A DNA stretch of 64,000 nt from Flavobacterium weaverense (lineage in GTDB: Bacteria; Bacteroidota; Bacteroidia; Flavobacteriales; Flavobacteriaceae): positions 620,001 to 684,000 of the forward strand of contig NZ_REFH01000009.1 in the NCBI RefSeq assembly GCF_003688495.1, given 5' to 3'. The notes beneath the pieces were generated by a model. The model was not told the origin of the DNA and made no database searches. It saw only the letters and a program-made list of their open reading frames with translations. Of this stretch, positions 55,145-64,000 are shown in pieces (position 1 is the first letter of the stretch; the number at the start of each line of letters is the position of its first letter). Position numbers and translations under genes: made by a program.

Positions 55145-55848
55145 TTCTTTTTGTAAAACTTATTTTAGCCTACTTACTAAGTGATTTTTTATTGCAACCT
55201 GCATCATGGGTAAGAGATAAAGAAAGTAAAAAATATAAAAGCATCTATTTCTATAGCAACGCAATAGTATATTTTGCCTTAATATTAATTTTGATTGGTG
55301 ATATAAATTTTATTAGGATGGCAGCACTTTTAATGCTATCACATGGAATAATTGATTTATTACAATTGAACTTTCAAACAACAAGAACTAAGCGAAATTG
55401 GTTTTCTGTAAAACATATTTTTAACTTATTAGTTATTATTGCGACTACTATATCATACAACAATACAACGCTTGACTTAAGTGCGATAGGAAATCAATTC
55501 TGGATTGTAGTAACGGCTTTTATTTTTCTTACCAAGCCTAGCTCGATCATTATTAAGAATATAATTTCAATTTGGACACCAGAGAAAAACAAAACAAAAT
55601 CACTTCAAAATGCTGGGAATTACATTGGAATATTAGAGAGACTCTTTGTATTCTGTTTTATTGTAACAGGACATTTTGAAGCAATAGGATTTTTATTAGC
55701 AGCAAAATCAATCTTTCGATTTGGTGATTTAAAAGAAGCAAAAGACAGAATGCTAACTGAATATGTACTAATAGGAACTTTAATAAGTTTTGGAATTGCT
55801 ATGGTAATTGGATTTTTAGTTCAAATTAGCTTAGGATTTTCTTTTTAA
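55141..55848 (+). CDS. DUF3307 membrane protein
   Basis: A 235-residue protein with about six hydrophobic helices. The opening [21 protein letters not shown] and [10 protein letters not shown] are typical of DUF3307. It is translationally coupled to the SatD gene upstream and ends 18 bp inside the convergent pyrD gene. Membrane role unknown. Confidence 0.82.
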   Translation: MILFVKLILAYLLSDFLLQPASWVRDKESKKYKSIYFYSNAIVYFALILILIGDINFIRMAALLMLSHGIIDLLQLNFQTTRTKRNWFSVKHIFNLLVIIATTISYNNTTLDLSAIGNQFWIVVTAFIFLTKPSSIIIKNIISIWTPEKNKTKSLQNAGNYIGILERLFVFCFIVTGHFEAIGFLLAAKSIFRFGDLKEAKDRMLTEYVLIGTLISFGIAMVIGFLVQISLGFSF

Positions 55849-56853
55849 AATTTCCTTATTAATCGATTTAATTAAAGCAGGTCCTTCATAAATAAAACCA
55901 GTGTACAATTGTACTAAACTTGCGCCCGCATCTAATTTTTCCAAAGCATCTTTAGCAGTGTGAATTCCACCTACTCCAATTATAGGAAAGGATTTATTAC
56001 TTTTTTCAGATAAAAAACGAATCACTTCAGTGGAACGACTAGTTAAAGGTTTCCCTGACAGTCCGCCCATTTCGCTTTTATTCTCTGATTGTAATCCTTC
56101 ACGTGAAAGTGTCGTATTAGTAGCTATCACTCCCGCAATTTTAGTTTCGTTTACAATTTCAATAATATCTAATAACTGAGAATCGGTTAAATCTGGAGCA
56201 ATTTTTAATAAGATTGGTTTTTGCTTTGGCTTAGCCAAATTCTTGTTTTGAAGCGTATTCAGTAATTGCTTCAATGGTTCTTTTTCTTGTAATTCTCTTA
56301 AATTTGGTGTGTTTGGTGAGCTCACATTCACTACAAAATAATCAACATAGTCAAAAAGTGCTTCAAAACATATTTCGTAATCTGAAGTAGCGTCTTCATT
56401 TGGCGTTAATTTATTTTTACCAATGTTTCCACCAATTAAAACGCCTTTATTTTTCTTTAATCGTTGCACCGCTTCCTTAACACCGCCGTTATTGAAACCC
56501 ATTCTGTTGATTATCGCCGAATCTTCTTTTAGTCTAAACAATCGCTTTTTCGGATTTCCCTCTTGTCCAACTGGCGTAAGAGTTCCTATTTCGATAAAAC
56601 CAAAACCAAAATTTGACAATTCATCATACAACTTAGCATCCTTATCAAAACCAGCTGCTAATCCTACTGGGTTTTTAAATTTAAGTCCAAAAACTTCAGT
56701 CTCTAATCGCTTATCATCAACTAAATATAGAGATCTTGAGATTGATGCAAAACCAGGTATTTTAGAAAGCGAACGAATCAATGAAAAAGTAAAATAGTGA
56801 ACTTTTTCTGGATCAAAACAGAAAAAAAGTGGACGAAGTAGTAGTTTGTACAT
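55831..56853 (-). CDS. pyrD: Quinone-dependent dihydroorotate dehydrogenase (class 2)
   Basis: Membrane-associated flavoenzyme of pyrimidine synthesis; it oxidises dihydroorotate to orotate and passes electrons to menaquinone. An N-terminal amphipathic membrane-binding part (about 1-40: [19 protein letters not shown]) marks class 2. FMN and active-site segments are [20 protein letters not shown], the catalytic serine in [35 protein letters not shown] and GVGGI. Length 340 is normal. The 3' end overlaps the DUF3307 gene by 18 bp on the opposite strand. Confidence 0.95.
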   Translation of the reverse strand: MYKLLLRPLFFCFDPEKVHYFTFSLIRSLSKIPGFASISRSLYLVDDKRLETEVFGLKFKNPVGLAAGFDKDAKLYDELSNFGFGFIEIGTLTPVGQEGNPKKRLFRLKEDSAIINRMGFNNGGVKEAVQRLKKNKGVLIGGNIGKNKLTPNEDATSDYEICFEALFDYVDYFVVNVSSPNTPNLRELQEKEPLKQLLNTLQNKNLAKPKQKPILLKIAPDLTDSQLLDIIEIVNETKIAGVIATNTTLSREGLQSENKSEMGGLSGKPLTSRSTEVIRFLSEKSNKSFPIIGVGGIHTAKDALEKLDAGASLVQLYTGFIYEGPALIKSINKEILKRKS

Positions 56854-56967
56854 GAGATAATTGTTGTGTTGTGCAAAAATAGAATTATATAGGTGATAAA
56901 TAAATATTTACAAAACATTTTACTAAATCATTTTCTTAACCCTAAATAATGCTCCTGAAAAAATGAT

Positions 56968-56975
56968 TATATTTG
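56968..56975 (+). promoter_or_regulatory. pepT -7 element
   Basis: TATATTTG followed by CATAA, 16 bp before the pepT ATG. Confidence 0.6.
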
Positions 56976-56991
56976 CATAAAACATAAAAAC

Positions 56992-58239
56992 ATGCAACAT
57001 ATTATAGATCGTTTCATCAGTTACGTTATTATAGATACGGAATCTGATGCAAGTTCAGAAACTACTCCAAGCACAAAAAAACAATGGGATTTAGCTAATA
57101 AACTGGTCGAGGAATTAAAGACTATTGGAATGCAAGACGTTACAATAGATGAGAAGTCATACATCATGGCTACTTTACCCAGCAATGTAGATCATGAAGT
57201 ACCAACGATTGGTTTCATTTCTCACTTTGATACTTCGCCTGACTTTTCTGGAGCGAATATCAAACCTCAGATTGTACCTAATTATGATGGAAAAGATATT
57301 ATTCTAAATGCTGAGAAAAATATTGTCTTATCACCAAGCTACTTTAAAGATTTATTGCTTTATAAAGGACAAACGCTAATTACTACTGACGGAACGACAT
57401 TATTAGGAGCAGATGACAAAGCAGGTATCACAGAAATTGTTACTGCAATGGAATACCTGATCAATAATCCTGAAATCAAGCACGGAAAAATCAGAATTGG
57501 GTTTACTCCTGATGAGGAAATTGGTCGCGGAGCACATCATTTTGATGTAGATAAATTTGGAGCTGATTGGGCTTACACTATGGATGGAAGTCAAGTGGGA
57601 GAATTAGAGTATGAAAACTTTAATGCAGCTAGTGCTAAAATCACCTTTAAAGGTAAAAGTGTACATCCGGGTTATGCTAAAGGAAAAATGATCAACTCTA
57701 TGTTAATCGCTAATACTTTTATCAGCAAATTACCGCCAGAAGAAACACCGGAAACTACAAAAGGATATGAAGGTTTTTTCCACGTTCATCATTTAACAGG
57801 AAGTATTGAAGAAACTACTTTAGAATTAATTATTCGAGATCATAGTAAGAAAAAGTTTGGAAAACGCAAGGAGTTGATCGAAAAAATCACTCGCAAAATA
57901 AACAAGAAATTTGCTAAGCAATTTGGTGAAGATATAGCGATTGCACAAATCAACGACCAGTATTACAATATGAAGGAAAAAGTACTTCCTGTCAAGCACA
58001 TTGTAGATATTGCTGAAAAAGCAATGAAAGAAATTGGAATAAAACCATTAATCAAACCTATTAGAGGTGGGACAGATGGTTGCCAATTATCATATAAAGG
58101 ATTGCCTTGTCCTAATATTTTTGCGGGTGGGCATAATTTCCATGGAAAATATGAATATGTTCCAGCAGAAAGTATGCAAAAAGCAGTAGAAGTAATTGTC
58201 AAAATTGCTGAACTAACTGCAATACAACCTTCGAAGTAA
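56992..58239 (+). CDS. pepT: Peptidase T (tripeptidase)
   Basis: A cytoplasmic M20-family zinc aminotripeptidase. Zinc and catalytic features: [10 protein letters not shown] (first His and Asp), [24 protein letters not shown] with catalytic Glu pair, [19 protein letters not shown], and the late histidine in [16 protein letters not shown]. Length 415 is normal for PepT. It has a close -7 element and a strong terminator, hence a single-gene unit. Confidence 0.95.
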   Translation: MQHIIDRFISYVIIDTESDASSETTPSTKKQWDLANKLVEELKTIGMQDVTIDEKSYIMATLPSNVDHEVPTIGFISHFDTSPDFSGANIKPQIVPNYDGKDIILNAEKNIVLSPSYFKDLLLYKGQTLITTDGTTLLGADDKAGITEIVTAMEYLINNPEIKHGKIRIGFTPDEEIGRGAHHFDVDKFGADWAYTMDGSQVGELEYENFNAASAKITFKGKSVHPGYAKGKMINSMLIANTFISKLPPEETPETTKGYEGFFHVHHLTGSIEETTLELIIRDHSKKKFGKRKELIEKITRKINKKFAKQFGEDIAIAQINDQYYNMKEKVLPVKHIVDIAEKAMKEIGIKPLIKPIRGGTDGCQLSYKGLPCPNIFAGGHNFHGKYEYVPAESMQKAVEVIVKIAELTAIQPSK

Positions 58240-58245
58240 AGCAAA

Positions 58246-58285
58246 AAAAATCCCAAATTCTAATGATAAGAATTTGGGATTTTTA
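58246..58285. terminator. Bidirectional terminator between pepT and yajC
   Basis: AAATCCCAAATTCT pairs perfectly with AGAATTTGGGATTT over a 7-nt loop, with A and T runs on the two sides. Confidence 0.88.
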
Positions 58286-58300
58286 ATTTATTCAGTAATA

Positions 58301-58573
58301 CTATTTTTTACTTAATGCAGCACTCATTTCCATTGAAATAGCAGAACGCTCCATCTTTAATTTTCCTGACATTGTTTCTACAACAACTGTTGTATCTGCT
58401 AACTCAGAAACCTTACCGTGAAGACCACTTTTAGTAATGATTTTATCACCTACTTTTAAAGCGCTTTCAAATTCTTTTTCATTTTTTGCTCTTTTTTGCT
58501 GTGGTCTAATCATGAAGAAATAGATCACCACAAACATTAATATAAAGGGTGCAAATTGAGTTAATTGTTCCAT
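58301..58573 (-). CDS. yajC: Preprotein translocase subunit YajC
   Basis: A 90-residue protein with one N-terminal helix and the family pattern FAPFILMFVVIYFFMIRPQQ then KRAKNEKEFESALKVGDKII. It partners SecDF at the Sec translocon. It follows nusB by 30 bp on the same strand, an order often seen in Bacteroidota. Confidence 0.93.
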   Translation of the reverse strand: MEQLTQFAPFILMFVVIYFFMIRPQQKRAKNEKEFESALKVGDKIITKSGLHGKVSELADTTVVVETMSGKLKMERSAISMEMSAALSKK

Positions 58574-58603
58574 AATTTTAATTCTCTTTTTATTTGTTAA
58601 TTA

Positions 58604-59548
58604 CTACATTAAACCGCGACCAGCTTTAATGATTCTTTTACTTTTTTCAAGTTCTTTTACTAAATTATCTAAAATTCCGTTGATAAAAATACTACTTTTT
58701 GGAGTAGAATATTCCTTTGCAACTTCTAAATATTCATTAAGTGTTACTTTAACCGGAATTGATGGGAATTTCAAAAATTCACAAATTGCCATTTTAAGAA
58801 TAATAGTATCGATTTCAGCGATTCTATCACTATCCCAGTTTGGAGTCTTGTCTAAATATTCCTTTGCTAATTCTTTTTCGTTTAGGACTGTTTTTCTAAA
58901 CAAATCTTTAACAAAATCCTTATCCTCATTATCTTTATATAATTTCGGAACTCTGAAATTATCATTCTCACCAGATTTTATTGTTTTCAACTGCTTGATG
59001 ATGTGCGTATTTACTAATGGAATATCATCAACCCAAGTTAATTTATCATCCTCTAGATACTCATACAGCTTTTCATTAGGAACGATAACTTCCATAAATA
59101 AGTCAACAATAAACTGTCGGTCTTCTTCAAACTTATTTACAGTATTACTCATGTAGTCAGCATATATCTTACTTGCTTTAATATCACTTAAAAGCAATAA
59201 GATATAATCATCGTTCAAAGACCAATTGTTGATCTTGCGATTTTCAAGTGCGATACTTAATGAGTTATTTTCTGAAAGAATTTGAAAAATTTCGTTTTTG
59301 ATGAATTTTTCATTTGGATTACGCTCTTCTGGAGTAGCTAGATGCTTAAGACTTGATTTATGTAAAAAGACAGTTTCTGTTTTACAAATTTCAATTAGCG
59401 AAGAAAGCATTATAAGGTATAAATCTTGAATATTATCGATACTATAAAAAAGGAACTTTTCTTCTTTCTCTAGATTATCTGAACCGCTTTGATGCATCGC
59501 ATAAATGGACTGCATAACTTTAACGCGAATGTGTCTTCTATTTACCAC
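58604..59548 (-). CDS. nusB: Transcription antitermination protein NusB (long form)
   Basis: NusB binds NusE (S10) and boxA RNA in rRNA antitermination. Bacteroidota forms are about 300 residues, with the NusB domain at the C-terminus (about 195-310 here, including DKTPNWDSDRIAEIDTIILK and LNEYLEVAKEYSTPKSSIFI). I chose the GTG at 59548, which gives (M)VNRRHIRVKVMQSIYAMHQ, the usual beginning; a longer frame with ATG at 59638 starts before the -7 element at 59577-59584 and is unlikely. Confidence 0.9.
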   Translation of the reverse strand: MVNRRHIRVKVMQSIYAMHQSGSDNLEKEEKFLFYSIDNIQDLYLIMLSSLIEICKTETVFLHKSSLKHLATPEERNPNEKFIKNEIFQILSENNSLSIALENRKINNWSLNDDYILLLLSDIKASKIYADYMSNTVNKFEEDRQFIVDLFMEVIVPNEKLYEYLEDDKLTWVDDIPLVNTHIIKQLKTIKSGENDNFRVPKLYKDNEDKDFVKDLFRKTVLNEKELAKEYLDKTPNWDSDRIAEIDTIILKMAICEFLKFPSIPVKVTLNEYLEVAKEYSTPKSSIFINGILDNLVKELEKSKRIIKAGRGLM

Positions 59549-59576
59549 CTTGTAAGAACTTTTATTAATTAGCGTG

Positions 59577-59584
59577 CAAAAATA
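59577..59584 (-). promoter_or_regulatory. nusB-yajC -7 element
   Basis: On the minus strand TATTTTTG followed by CACG, 28 bp before the GTG start of nusB. Confidence 0.6.
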
Positions 59585-59635
59585 AGTATTTCCTTTTTCA
59601 AAATAAAATATATAATCGCTTATTTTAAAAGTATT

Positions 59636-59693
59636 CAAAAAACCCTCTCTGTTCCATCATAGTAATGGAAATCAGAAAGGGTTCAATATATAA
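59636..59693 (-). terminator. Terminator after leucine dehydrogenase
   Basis: AACCCTCTCTG pairs with CAGAAAGGGTT (one mismatch), with an inner TTCCAT/ATGGAA stem. On the minus strand the hairpin is followed by a run of T residues, 7 bp past the gene's stop. Confidence 0.7.
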
Positions 59694-59699
59694 TGAAAA

Positions 59700-60806
59700 C
59701 TATTTTTTACTGTTCTCTAATTTTCTCTGATCAATACGATTTTGAGCAATTGTCAAAGCCGCTTTATGAGTGGTCATTTTGTTAGCAATAGCAAAATCAA
59801 AAATCTCTAAAGTTGTATTGTAGATGTTTTCTGTTTTACGCATAATTTCTTCTTTACCATAATGTTCTAACTCAGCGTACACATTTATGATTCCACCAGC
59901 ATTGATCAAGAAATCCGGAGCATAAACGATTCCTCTTTCTTGTAAAATTTTACCATGAACGTTCTCATCAGCTAATTGATTGTTCGCTGCACCTGCTATT
60001 ACTTTTGCTTTGATCTTATGAACAGTTGCGTCATTTAATGTTGCTCCCATTGCACAAGGCGCATAAATATCAACGTCTGCGCTGTATAAATCATCTCCTC
60101 TGTAAATTTCAGCATTATACTTTGCTCCTACCTCAGCTAATCTTTCTTCATTGATATCAGCGATAGTAACTATTGCACCTTCTTTAGTTAAATAATCTAC
60201 TAGCGTCTCGCCTACGTGACCAATTCCTTGCACTAAAACTTTCTTACCAGATAAAACATCTGAACCATATTGCTGTTTTGCAGCTGCTTTCATTCCTAAA
60301 TAAACACCATAAGCCGTAATTGGTGACGGGTTTCCAGAACCACCTCTTGATTCAGAGATTCCAGTTACATAAGGAGTTACATCTCTCACGATGTCCATAT
60401 CGCTGGTTTCCATTCCCATATCTTCAGCAGTAATATATCTTCCGCTTAAAGAATGTACAAATTCACCAAATTTGCGCATTAATTCAGGAGTCTTTTGAGT
60501 TTTTGGATCACCAATAATAACTGCTTTTCCGCCACCTAAGTTTAATCCAGTAATCGCTGCTTTATATGTCATTCCACGAGAAAGTCGTAAAACATCATTC
60601 AACGCTTCCCACTCTGTTGCATAATTGTACATTCTTGTACCTCCTAAAGCTGGACCCATAACTGAATTATGAATGCCAATAATTGCTTTTAAACCCGTAT
60701 CTTTGTCGTTGCAAAATACAATTTGCTCATGATCATTAAATGACAATTGACCAAAAACGGGATCCATTTTTTGAAGCTCCTTTCCTGTTGTGAAAGCTGT
60801 ACTCAT
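59700..60806 (-). CDS. Leucine/valine-type amino acid dehydrogenase
   Basis: An NAD-dependent Glu/Leu/Phe/Val dehydrogenase of 368 residues. The first domain has GIHNSVMGPALGGTRMYNYA, the catalytic lysine region LNLGGGKAVIIGDPK, and TAEDMGMETSDMD; the second has the Rossmann loop VQGIGHVGETLVDYL and AGAANNQLAD. This is the leucine-dehydrogenase subfamily, which deaminates branched-chain amino acids to keto acids, a source for branched fatty acids in flavobacteria. Leucine as substrate is the best guess. Confidence 0.9.
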   Translation of the reverse strand: MSTAFTTGKELQKMDPVFGQLSFNDHEQIVFCNDKDTGLKAIIGIHNSVMGPALGGTRMYNYATEWEALNDVLRLSRGMTYKAAITGLNLGGGKAVIIGDPKTQKTPELMRKFGEFVHSLSGRYITAEDMGMETSDMDIVRDVTPYVTGISESRGGSGNPSPITAYGVYLGMKAAAKQQYGSDVLSGKKVLVQGIGHVGETLVDYLTKEGAIVTIADINEERLAEVGAKYNAEIYRGDDLYSADVDIYAPCAMGATLNDATVHKIKAKVIAGAANNQLADENVHGKILQERGIVYAPDFLINAGGIINVYAELEHYGKEEIMRKTENIYNTTLEIFDFAIANKMTTHKAALTIAQNRIDQRKLENSKK

Positions 60807-60856
60807 AGTGTATATTTTTATATTGATAAAATTACGAATTAGTCAAAAAGACAATT

Positions 60857-60864
60857 CAAATTTA
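60857..60864 (-). promoter_or_regulatory. -7 element for the dehydrogenase gene
   Basis: On the minus strand TAAATTTG, 50 bp before the ATG at 60806. Confidence 0.4.
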
Positions 60865-61009
60865 CACAAAAAATTAAAGATGCGTTGCTCTTTTGTCTAA
60901 AAATCATTTATTCAATAATTAAATTAATCCTGCGTTAATCATTGAATTTACTAAAATAAAAATTTTATCCTTAAAATAAAATAATTTCAACATAGAATAC
61001 TTTAAAATA

Positions 61010-62770
61010 ATGAAAGAGTTACGTTATCTAAATAAATACTTCGTTAAATATAAATACAGTTTTTTACTGGGAATCGTTTTTACAATAATTGCTCAGATAT
61101 TCATGCTTTTTACTCCGAAGCTGATTAGTAAATCCTTTAAAGTTATTGAGGCTTTCGCCAAAGATAAAACAGTAGCTAAAGAAGTTATTTACGACGAATT
61201 GATTTCGAACATATTACTGATTATTGCAACGACTATAATTGCCGGTTTTCTTACTTTTTTAATGAGACAGACTTTAATTGTAATGTCAAGACATATTGAA
61301 TTTGACTTGAAAAATGAAGTTTTTCGTCAATATGAAAATTTATCTCAAAATTTTTATAAGCAAAATCGTACAGGAGATTTAATGAATCGAATAAGCGAGG
61401 ATGTTTCTAAAGTGAGAATGTATGTTGGTCCCGCCGTTATGTATACCATCAACACCGCAATTCGTTTTACCATCGTTATTGTCTACATGTATAATGTTTC
61501 ACCGCGATTAACATTATACACTATTTTACCACTACCTATTTTATCATATGCAATATTTAAGTTGAGCTCTGAAATTAATATACGAAGCACTATTTTCCAA
61601 CAATACTTATCGAAGGTTTCCAGTTTTTCACAAGAAATTTTTTCAGGAATCCGAGTGATAAAGGCGTATTCAATGGAAGAGCAGCATCAAAACAACATGA
61701 TTAACTTGGCAAACGAAAGCAAAAGTAAAAGTTTAAACCTTGCTAAAGTGCAATCCTTGTTTGGACCATTAATGCTAGCGCTTATAGGAATCAGTAATCT
61801 TGTTGTAATTTATTTTGGTGGTTTAATGTATATCGATGGAACGATAAAAAATATTGGAACAATTGCTGAGTTTATTTTATATGTGAATATGTTAACTTGG
61901 CCTGTTGCCTCTCTGGGTTGGGTTTCATCAATGGTTCAAGAGGCGGAAGCTTCGCAGAAACGCTTAAATGAATTCTTGAAAATAGAACCAGAGATTAAAA
62001 ACAAAAACGAAAATAAATCAGTTATCGAAGGTTCTATATCATTCGAAAATGTGAGCTATACTTATGAGGACACAAATATCACGGCATTAAAAAACATTTC
62101 TTTTACAGTACAAAAAGGGGAAACTTTAGCAATTTTAGGAAAAACTGGATCTGGTAAATCAACTATTCTATCTTTAATTTCCCGCATGTATGATGTAACC
62201 GAAGGCGCTATTAAAATTGATAAAAACGAAATAAGTACTATCAACTTATTCGATCTACGAAATTGTATTGGAATTGTTCCGCAAGATGCGTTCTTATTCT
62301 CAGATAGTATTAAGAATAATATAATGTTTGGTAAAGCAGATGCAACTGAAGCACAAGTGATCGCTGCGGCTAAAAGCGCTGTAGTTCACGATAACATCAT
62401 GACCTTTAACAAGAAATATGAAACGGTTCTAGGCGAACGTGGAATTACACTATCTGGAGGTCAAAAACAAAGAGTATCGATTGCTAGAGCAATTATCAAA
62501 AATCCACCAATTTTATTATTTGACGACTGTCTATCTGCTGTAGATACTCAAACCGAAGAAACGATATTAAACAACTTAAATGAGATTTGTAAAGACAAAA
62601 CAACCATTATAGTAAGCCATCGCGTGTCGTCTGCTAAAAATGCAGATAAAATTATGATTATGGACAATGGAGAAATAATCGAACAAGGTTCTCATAATCA
62701 ATTGATAAATCAAGGAGGCTATTATGCTGCTCTGTATTTGAAGCAACTTTCAGAAAAAGAAATGCTTTAA
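61010..62770 (+). CDS. ABC exporter half-transporter (membrane plus ATPase)
   Basis: Six helices (about 15-310) then an ATP-binding domain: Walker A GKTGSGKST (near 380), Q-loop IVPQDAFLFSDSI, signature LSGGQKQRVSIA and Walker B ILLFDDCLSAVD. The catalytic Glu after Walker B is Asp (DD), as in one half of some heterodimeric exporters, so it could pair with a second half-transporter; none is adjacent. Substrate is unknown (lipid or drug are the usual choices). Length 586 is normal. Confidence 0.93.
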   Translation: MKELRYLNKYFVKYKYSFLLGIVFTIIAQIFMLFTPKLISKSFKVIEAFAKDKTVAKEVIYDELISNILLIIATTIIAGFLTFLMRQTLIVMSRHIEFDLKNEVFRQYENLSQNFYKQNRTGDLMNRISEDVSKVRMYVGPAVMYTINTAIRFTIVIVYMYNVSPRLTLYTILPLPILSYAIFKLSSEINIRSTIFQQYLSKVSSFSQEIFSGIRVIKAYSMEEQHQNNMINLANESKSKSLNLAKVQSLFGPLMLALIGISNLVVIYFGGLMYIDGTIKNIGTIAEFILYVNMLTWPVASLGWVSSMVQEAEASQKRLNEFLKIEPEIKNKNENKSVIEGSISFENVSYTYEDTNITALKNISFTVQKGETLAILGKTGSGKSTILSLISRMYDVTEGAIKIDKNEISTINLFDLRNCIGIVPQDAFLFSDSIKNNIMFGKADATEAQVIAAAKSAVVHDNIMTFNKKYETVLGERGITLSGGQKQRVSIARAIIKNPPILLFDDCLSAVDTQTEETILNNLNEICKDKTTIIVSHRVSSAKNADKIMIMDNGEIIEQGSHNQLINQGGYYAALYLKQLSEKEML

Positions 62771-62841
62771 TTGTTGTGTAATACATATTTTTTATAGATT
62801 TTTGGACGCTAGTTAACAACCATAAATTGACAGAAAGGATT

Positions 62842-63222
62842 ATGAGAGAACATGACATGTTAGAAAAAGAGGAGATATTTTCTAAAGTTTTAAGAGCTGG
62901 AAGAAGAACGTATTTCTTTGATGTAAGAGCGACAAAGGCAGATGATTATTACATTACAATTACTGAAAGCAAGAAATTTACTGAAGAGGATGGTTCATTC
63001 CATTTTAAAAAACATAAAATTTATTTATACAAAGAAGACTTCACTTCATTTGCAGAAATTTTGGGAGAAATGACTTCATATGTTTTAAATCATAAAGGAG
63101 AGGAAGTGATTTCAGAAAGACATCAGAAAGATTTTAAAAAAGAATACATCTCTGATAAACCAGATGATGATATCATACCGCAAACATCAAGCTTTACAAA
63201 TATAGAATTTGATGATATTTAG
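62842..63222 (+). CDS. PUR-family (DUF3276) nucleic-acid-binding protein
   Basis: A 126-residue protein with the Bacteroidota PUR-alpha-like repeat: EEIFSKVLRAGRRTYFFDVR, DYYITITESKKF, HKIYLYKEDFTSFAEILGEM. PUR proteins bind purine-rich single-stranded DNA or RNA. I take the ATG at 62842 (MREHDMLEK), the common family start; a TTG five codons earlier is the other choice. The tail is acidic (DKPDDDIIP). Single gene with a strong terminator. Confidence 0.85.
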   Translation: MREHDMLEKEEIFSKVLRAGRRTYFFDVRATKADDYYITITESKKFTEEDGSFHFKKHKIYLYKEDFTSFAEILGEMTSYVLNHKGEEVISERHQKDFKKEYISDKPDDDIIPQTSSFTNIEFDDI

Positions 63223-63246
63223 TTTTTAATTACTTTACTTACAATT

Positions 63247-63286
63247 AAAAAAGTCCAAAAGCCATGTGTTTTTGGACTTTTTTTAT
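63247..63286. terminator. Bidirectional intrinsic terminator
   Basis: AAAGTCCAAAA pairs with TTTTTGGACTTT over a short GC-containing loop, with A and T runs on its sides, between convergent genes. Confidence 0.85.
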
Positions 63287-63343
63287 GATACCAAATAGAC
63301 AATCATCTATTAGGTATATTTTATTTCCATAAAATGCTTTCAA

Positions 63344-63700
63344 TTATCCTACTCTAAGTCCGTTTTCAATCTTACTATCAGGCGTGATAAGTATGACGTC
63401 TCCACCATCACCTACTGCGCCAAGAACGAGACATTCACTCATAAACTTGCCTATCTGTTTTTTAGGAAAATTTATTACTGCAATAATCTGTCGACCTAGT
63501 AATTCATCGACGCTATACCTTTGTGTAATTTGAGCTGAAGTTTTTCTAATTCCAATTGTTTCACCAAAATCAATTGTCATTCGATACGCTGGCTTTCTAG
63601 CAGTTAGAAAATCGTTAGCAGTTAGAATGGTCCCCACGTGCATCGCTACTTTATCGAATTCTGTCCAACTCAAGGTCAATTCTGGTTCTATTGTTTTCAT
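63344..63700 (-). CDS. csaA: tRNA-binding domain protein CsaA
   Basis: A 118-residue single EMAP/OB-fold protein: WTEFDKVAMHVGTILTANDF, KPAYRMTIDFGETIGIRKTS, AQITQRYSVDELLGRQIIAV and GDGGDVILITPD. CsaA is a dimeric tRNA-binding protein proposed to act as an export-related chaperone. Length is slightly above the usual 110. Confidence 0.9.
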   Translation of the reverse strand: MKTIEPELTLSWTEFDKVAMHVGTILTANDFLTARKPAYRMTIDFGETIGIRKTSAQITQRYSVDELLGRQIIAVINFPKKQIGKFMSECLVLGAVGDGGDVILITPDSKIENGLRVG

Positions 63701-63834
63701 AGTGAAATTATTTCAAAACATTAAATATATAAATTATGACCCCTTTTTTTGAGAACTAAGCAAGAATAGAGGTATAACGAATGCTAAATTTAACATAAAT
63801 AGAAAAAAAAGTTATTTATAACAAAAAATGAATG

Positions 63835-63842
63835 TATTTTTG
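63835..63842 (+). promoter_or_regulatory. -7 element ahead of the leader ORF at the right edge
   Basis: TATTTTTG followed by CACTG is a textbook flavobacterial -7. The 5' region from 63701 to here otherwise holds nothing recognisable. Confidence 0.6.
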
Positions 63843-63862
63843 CACTGTGTAATTTAATGTTT

Positions 63863-63964
63863 ATGAAAACTTTTCCTAACGTGCCGTCTACTTGTACCTC
63901 TTTCTTCAAAGAGGCTATCATGCTTGTCGCTAAATTCTCACATTCAAAAGCCTTTGTCAATTAG
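63863..63964 (+). CDS. 33-codon ORF, possible leader peptide
   Basis: An ATG at 63863 (another in-frame ATG at 63857) opens MKTFPNVPSTCTSFFKEAIM and ends at TAG 63962-63964 after LVAKFSHSKAFVN. It starts roughly 15-20 nt after the predicted transcription start. Its stop codon lies inside the left arm of a hairpin. Its GC content is above its surroundings. Five of 33 residues are phenylalanine. A leader role is inferred from position only; the regulated gene would be beyond the window. Confidence 0.4.
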   Translation: MKTFPNVPSTCTSFFKEAIMLVAKFSHSKAFVN

Positions 63965-64000
63965 ACCTTCGTCTAAATAAAACAATATACTTCCAGACGA
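63961..64000 (+). promoter_or_regulatory. Two mutually exclusive hairpins, attenuator-like
   Basis: TTAGAC-CTTC-GTCTAA (63961-63976) forms a perfect 6-bp stem. The overlapping TCGTCT (63969-63974) can instead pair with AGACGA at 63995-64000. The two stems cannot coexist. The window ends here, so any following T run is not visible. Confidence 0.4.

Noticed and set aside
1..64000. tRNA or rRNA genes
   Set aside because: I looked through the gene-free stretches for T-loop motifs and cloverleaf-like arms and found none; a covariance-model scan was not possible.

Overview
This is an AT-rich chromosomal segment from a member of the Bacteroidota, most likely a Flavobacterium-like Flavobacteriaceae. 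The evidence is the set of lineage-typical genes (DUF4834-YfhO-glycosyltransferase-flippase block, BatA-domain protein, DUF5723, DUF3575, DUF4838, long NusB, PUR-family DUF3276 protein, leucine dehydrogenase, RdgB, peptidase T). Repeated TAnnTTTG -7 promoter elements just upstream of genes and the near absence of strong Shine-Dalgarno sequences point the same way. No rRNA, tRNA, CRISPR array, intact insertion sequence or phage was seen.

Layout. 1-6.2 kb: a tight operon of a membrane-anchored HEAT-repeat protein, a processive-type family 2 glycosyltransferase, a membrane-bound alkaline-phosphatase-superfamily protein with C-terminal TPRs, and a TPR plus YaiO-type beta-barrel protein. It looks like a synthase-dependent exopolysaccharide system without an obvious named counterpart and is the best candidate here for an undescribed system. 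6.4-9.3 kb: a broken two-component-regulator propeller gene and a secreted DUF4838 protein. 9.6-19.5 kb: housekeeping and envelope genes (DEAD-box helicase, secreted lactonase-like propeller, BatA-domain protein, a dihydroorotase homologue lacking its metal-binding HxH, esterase, metallo-beta-lactamase-fold hydrolase, a conserved protein of unknown role). 19.6-22.3 kb: a decayed patch holding an OmpA-type lipoprotein pseudogene, the tail of another lost gene, and two diverged inverted copies of a roughly 140-nt intergenic repeat.

22-34 kb: DNA repair (nth, uvrA), an ECF sigma factor with a 47-residue companion, and a polysaccharide/membrane block (YfhO, glycosyltransferase 4, Wzx-type flippase). 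34-47 kb: outer-membrane protein, GNAT-like protein, an alpha-oxoamine synthase probably for sphingo- or sulfonolipids, a NYN-LOTUS RNA-biology protein, a hybrid histidine kinase, an FMN glutamate-synthase-like protein, rdgB, a second DEAD-box helicase with an RGG-like tail. 47-64 kb: guaB, a P-type ATPase, a lipoprotein/DUF5723 pair, HMG-CoA-lyase-like enzyme, a SatD/DUF3307 operon behind three evenly spaced palindromes, pyrD, pepT, nusB-yajC, leucine dehydrogenase, an ABC exporter, PUR-family protein and CsaA. The right edge carries a promoter, a 33-codon ORF and two mutually exclusive hairpins that resemble a leader/attenuator for a gene outside the window.

Most genes are independent core functions. 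Visible working groups are the exopolysaccharide operon, the YfhO-glycosyltransferase-flippase block, the nusB-yajC pair, the SatD-DUF3307 pair and the lipoprotein-DUF5723 pair. All functional calls come from reading motifs and recalling families; no database search was run.
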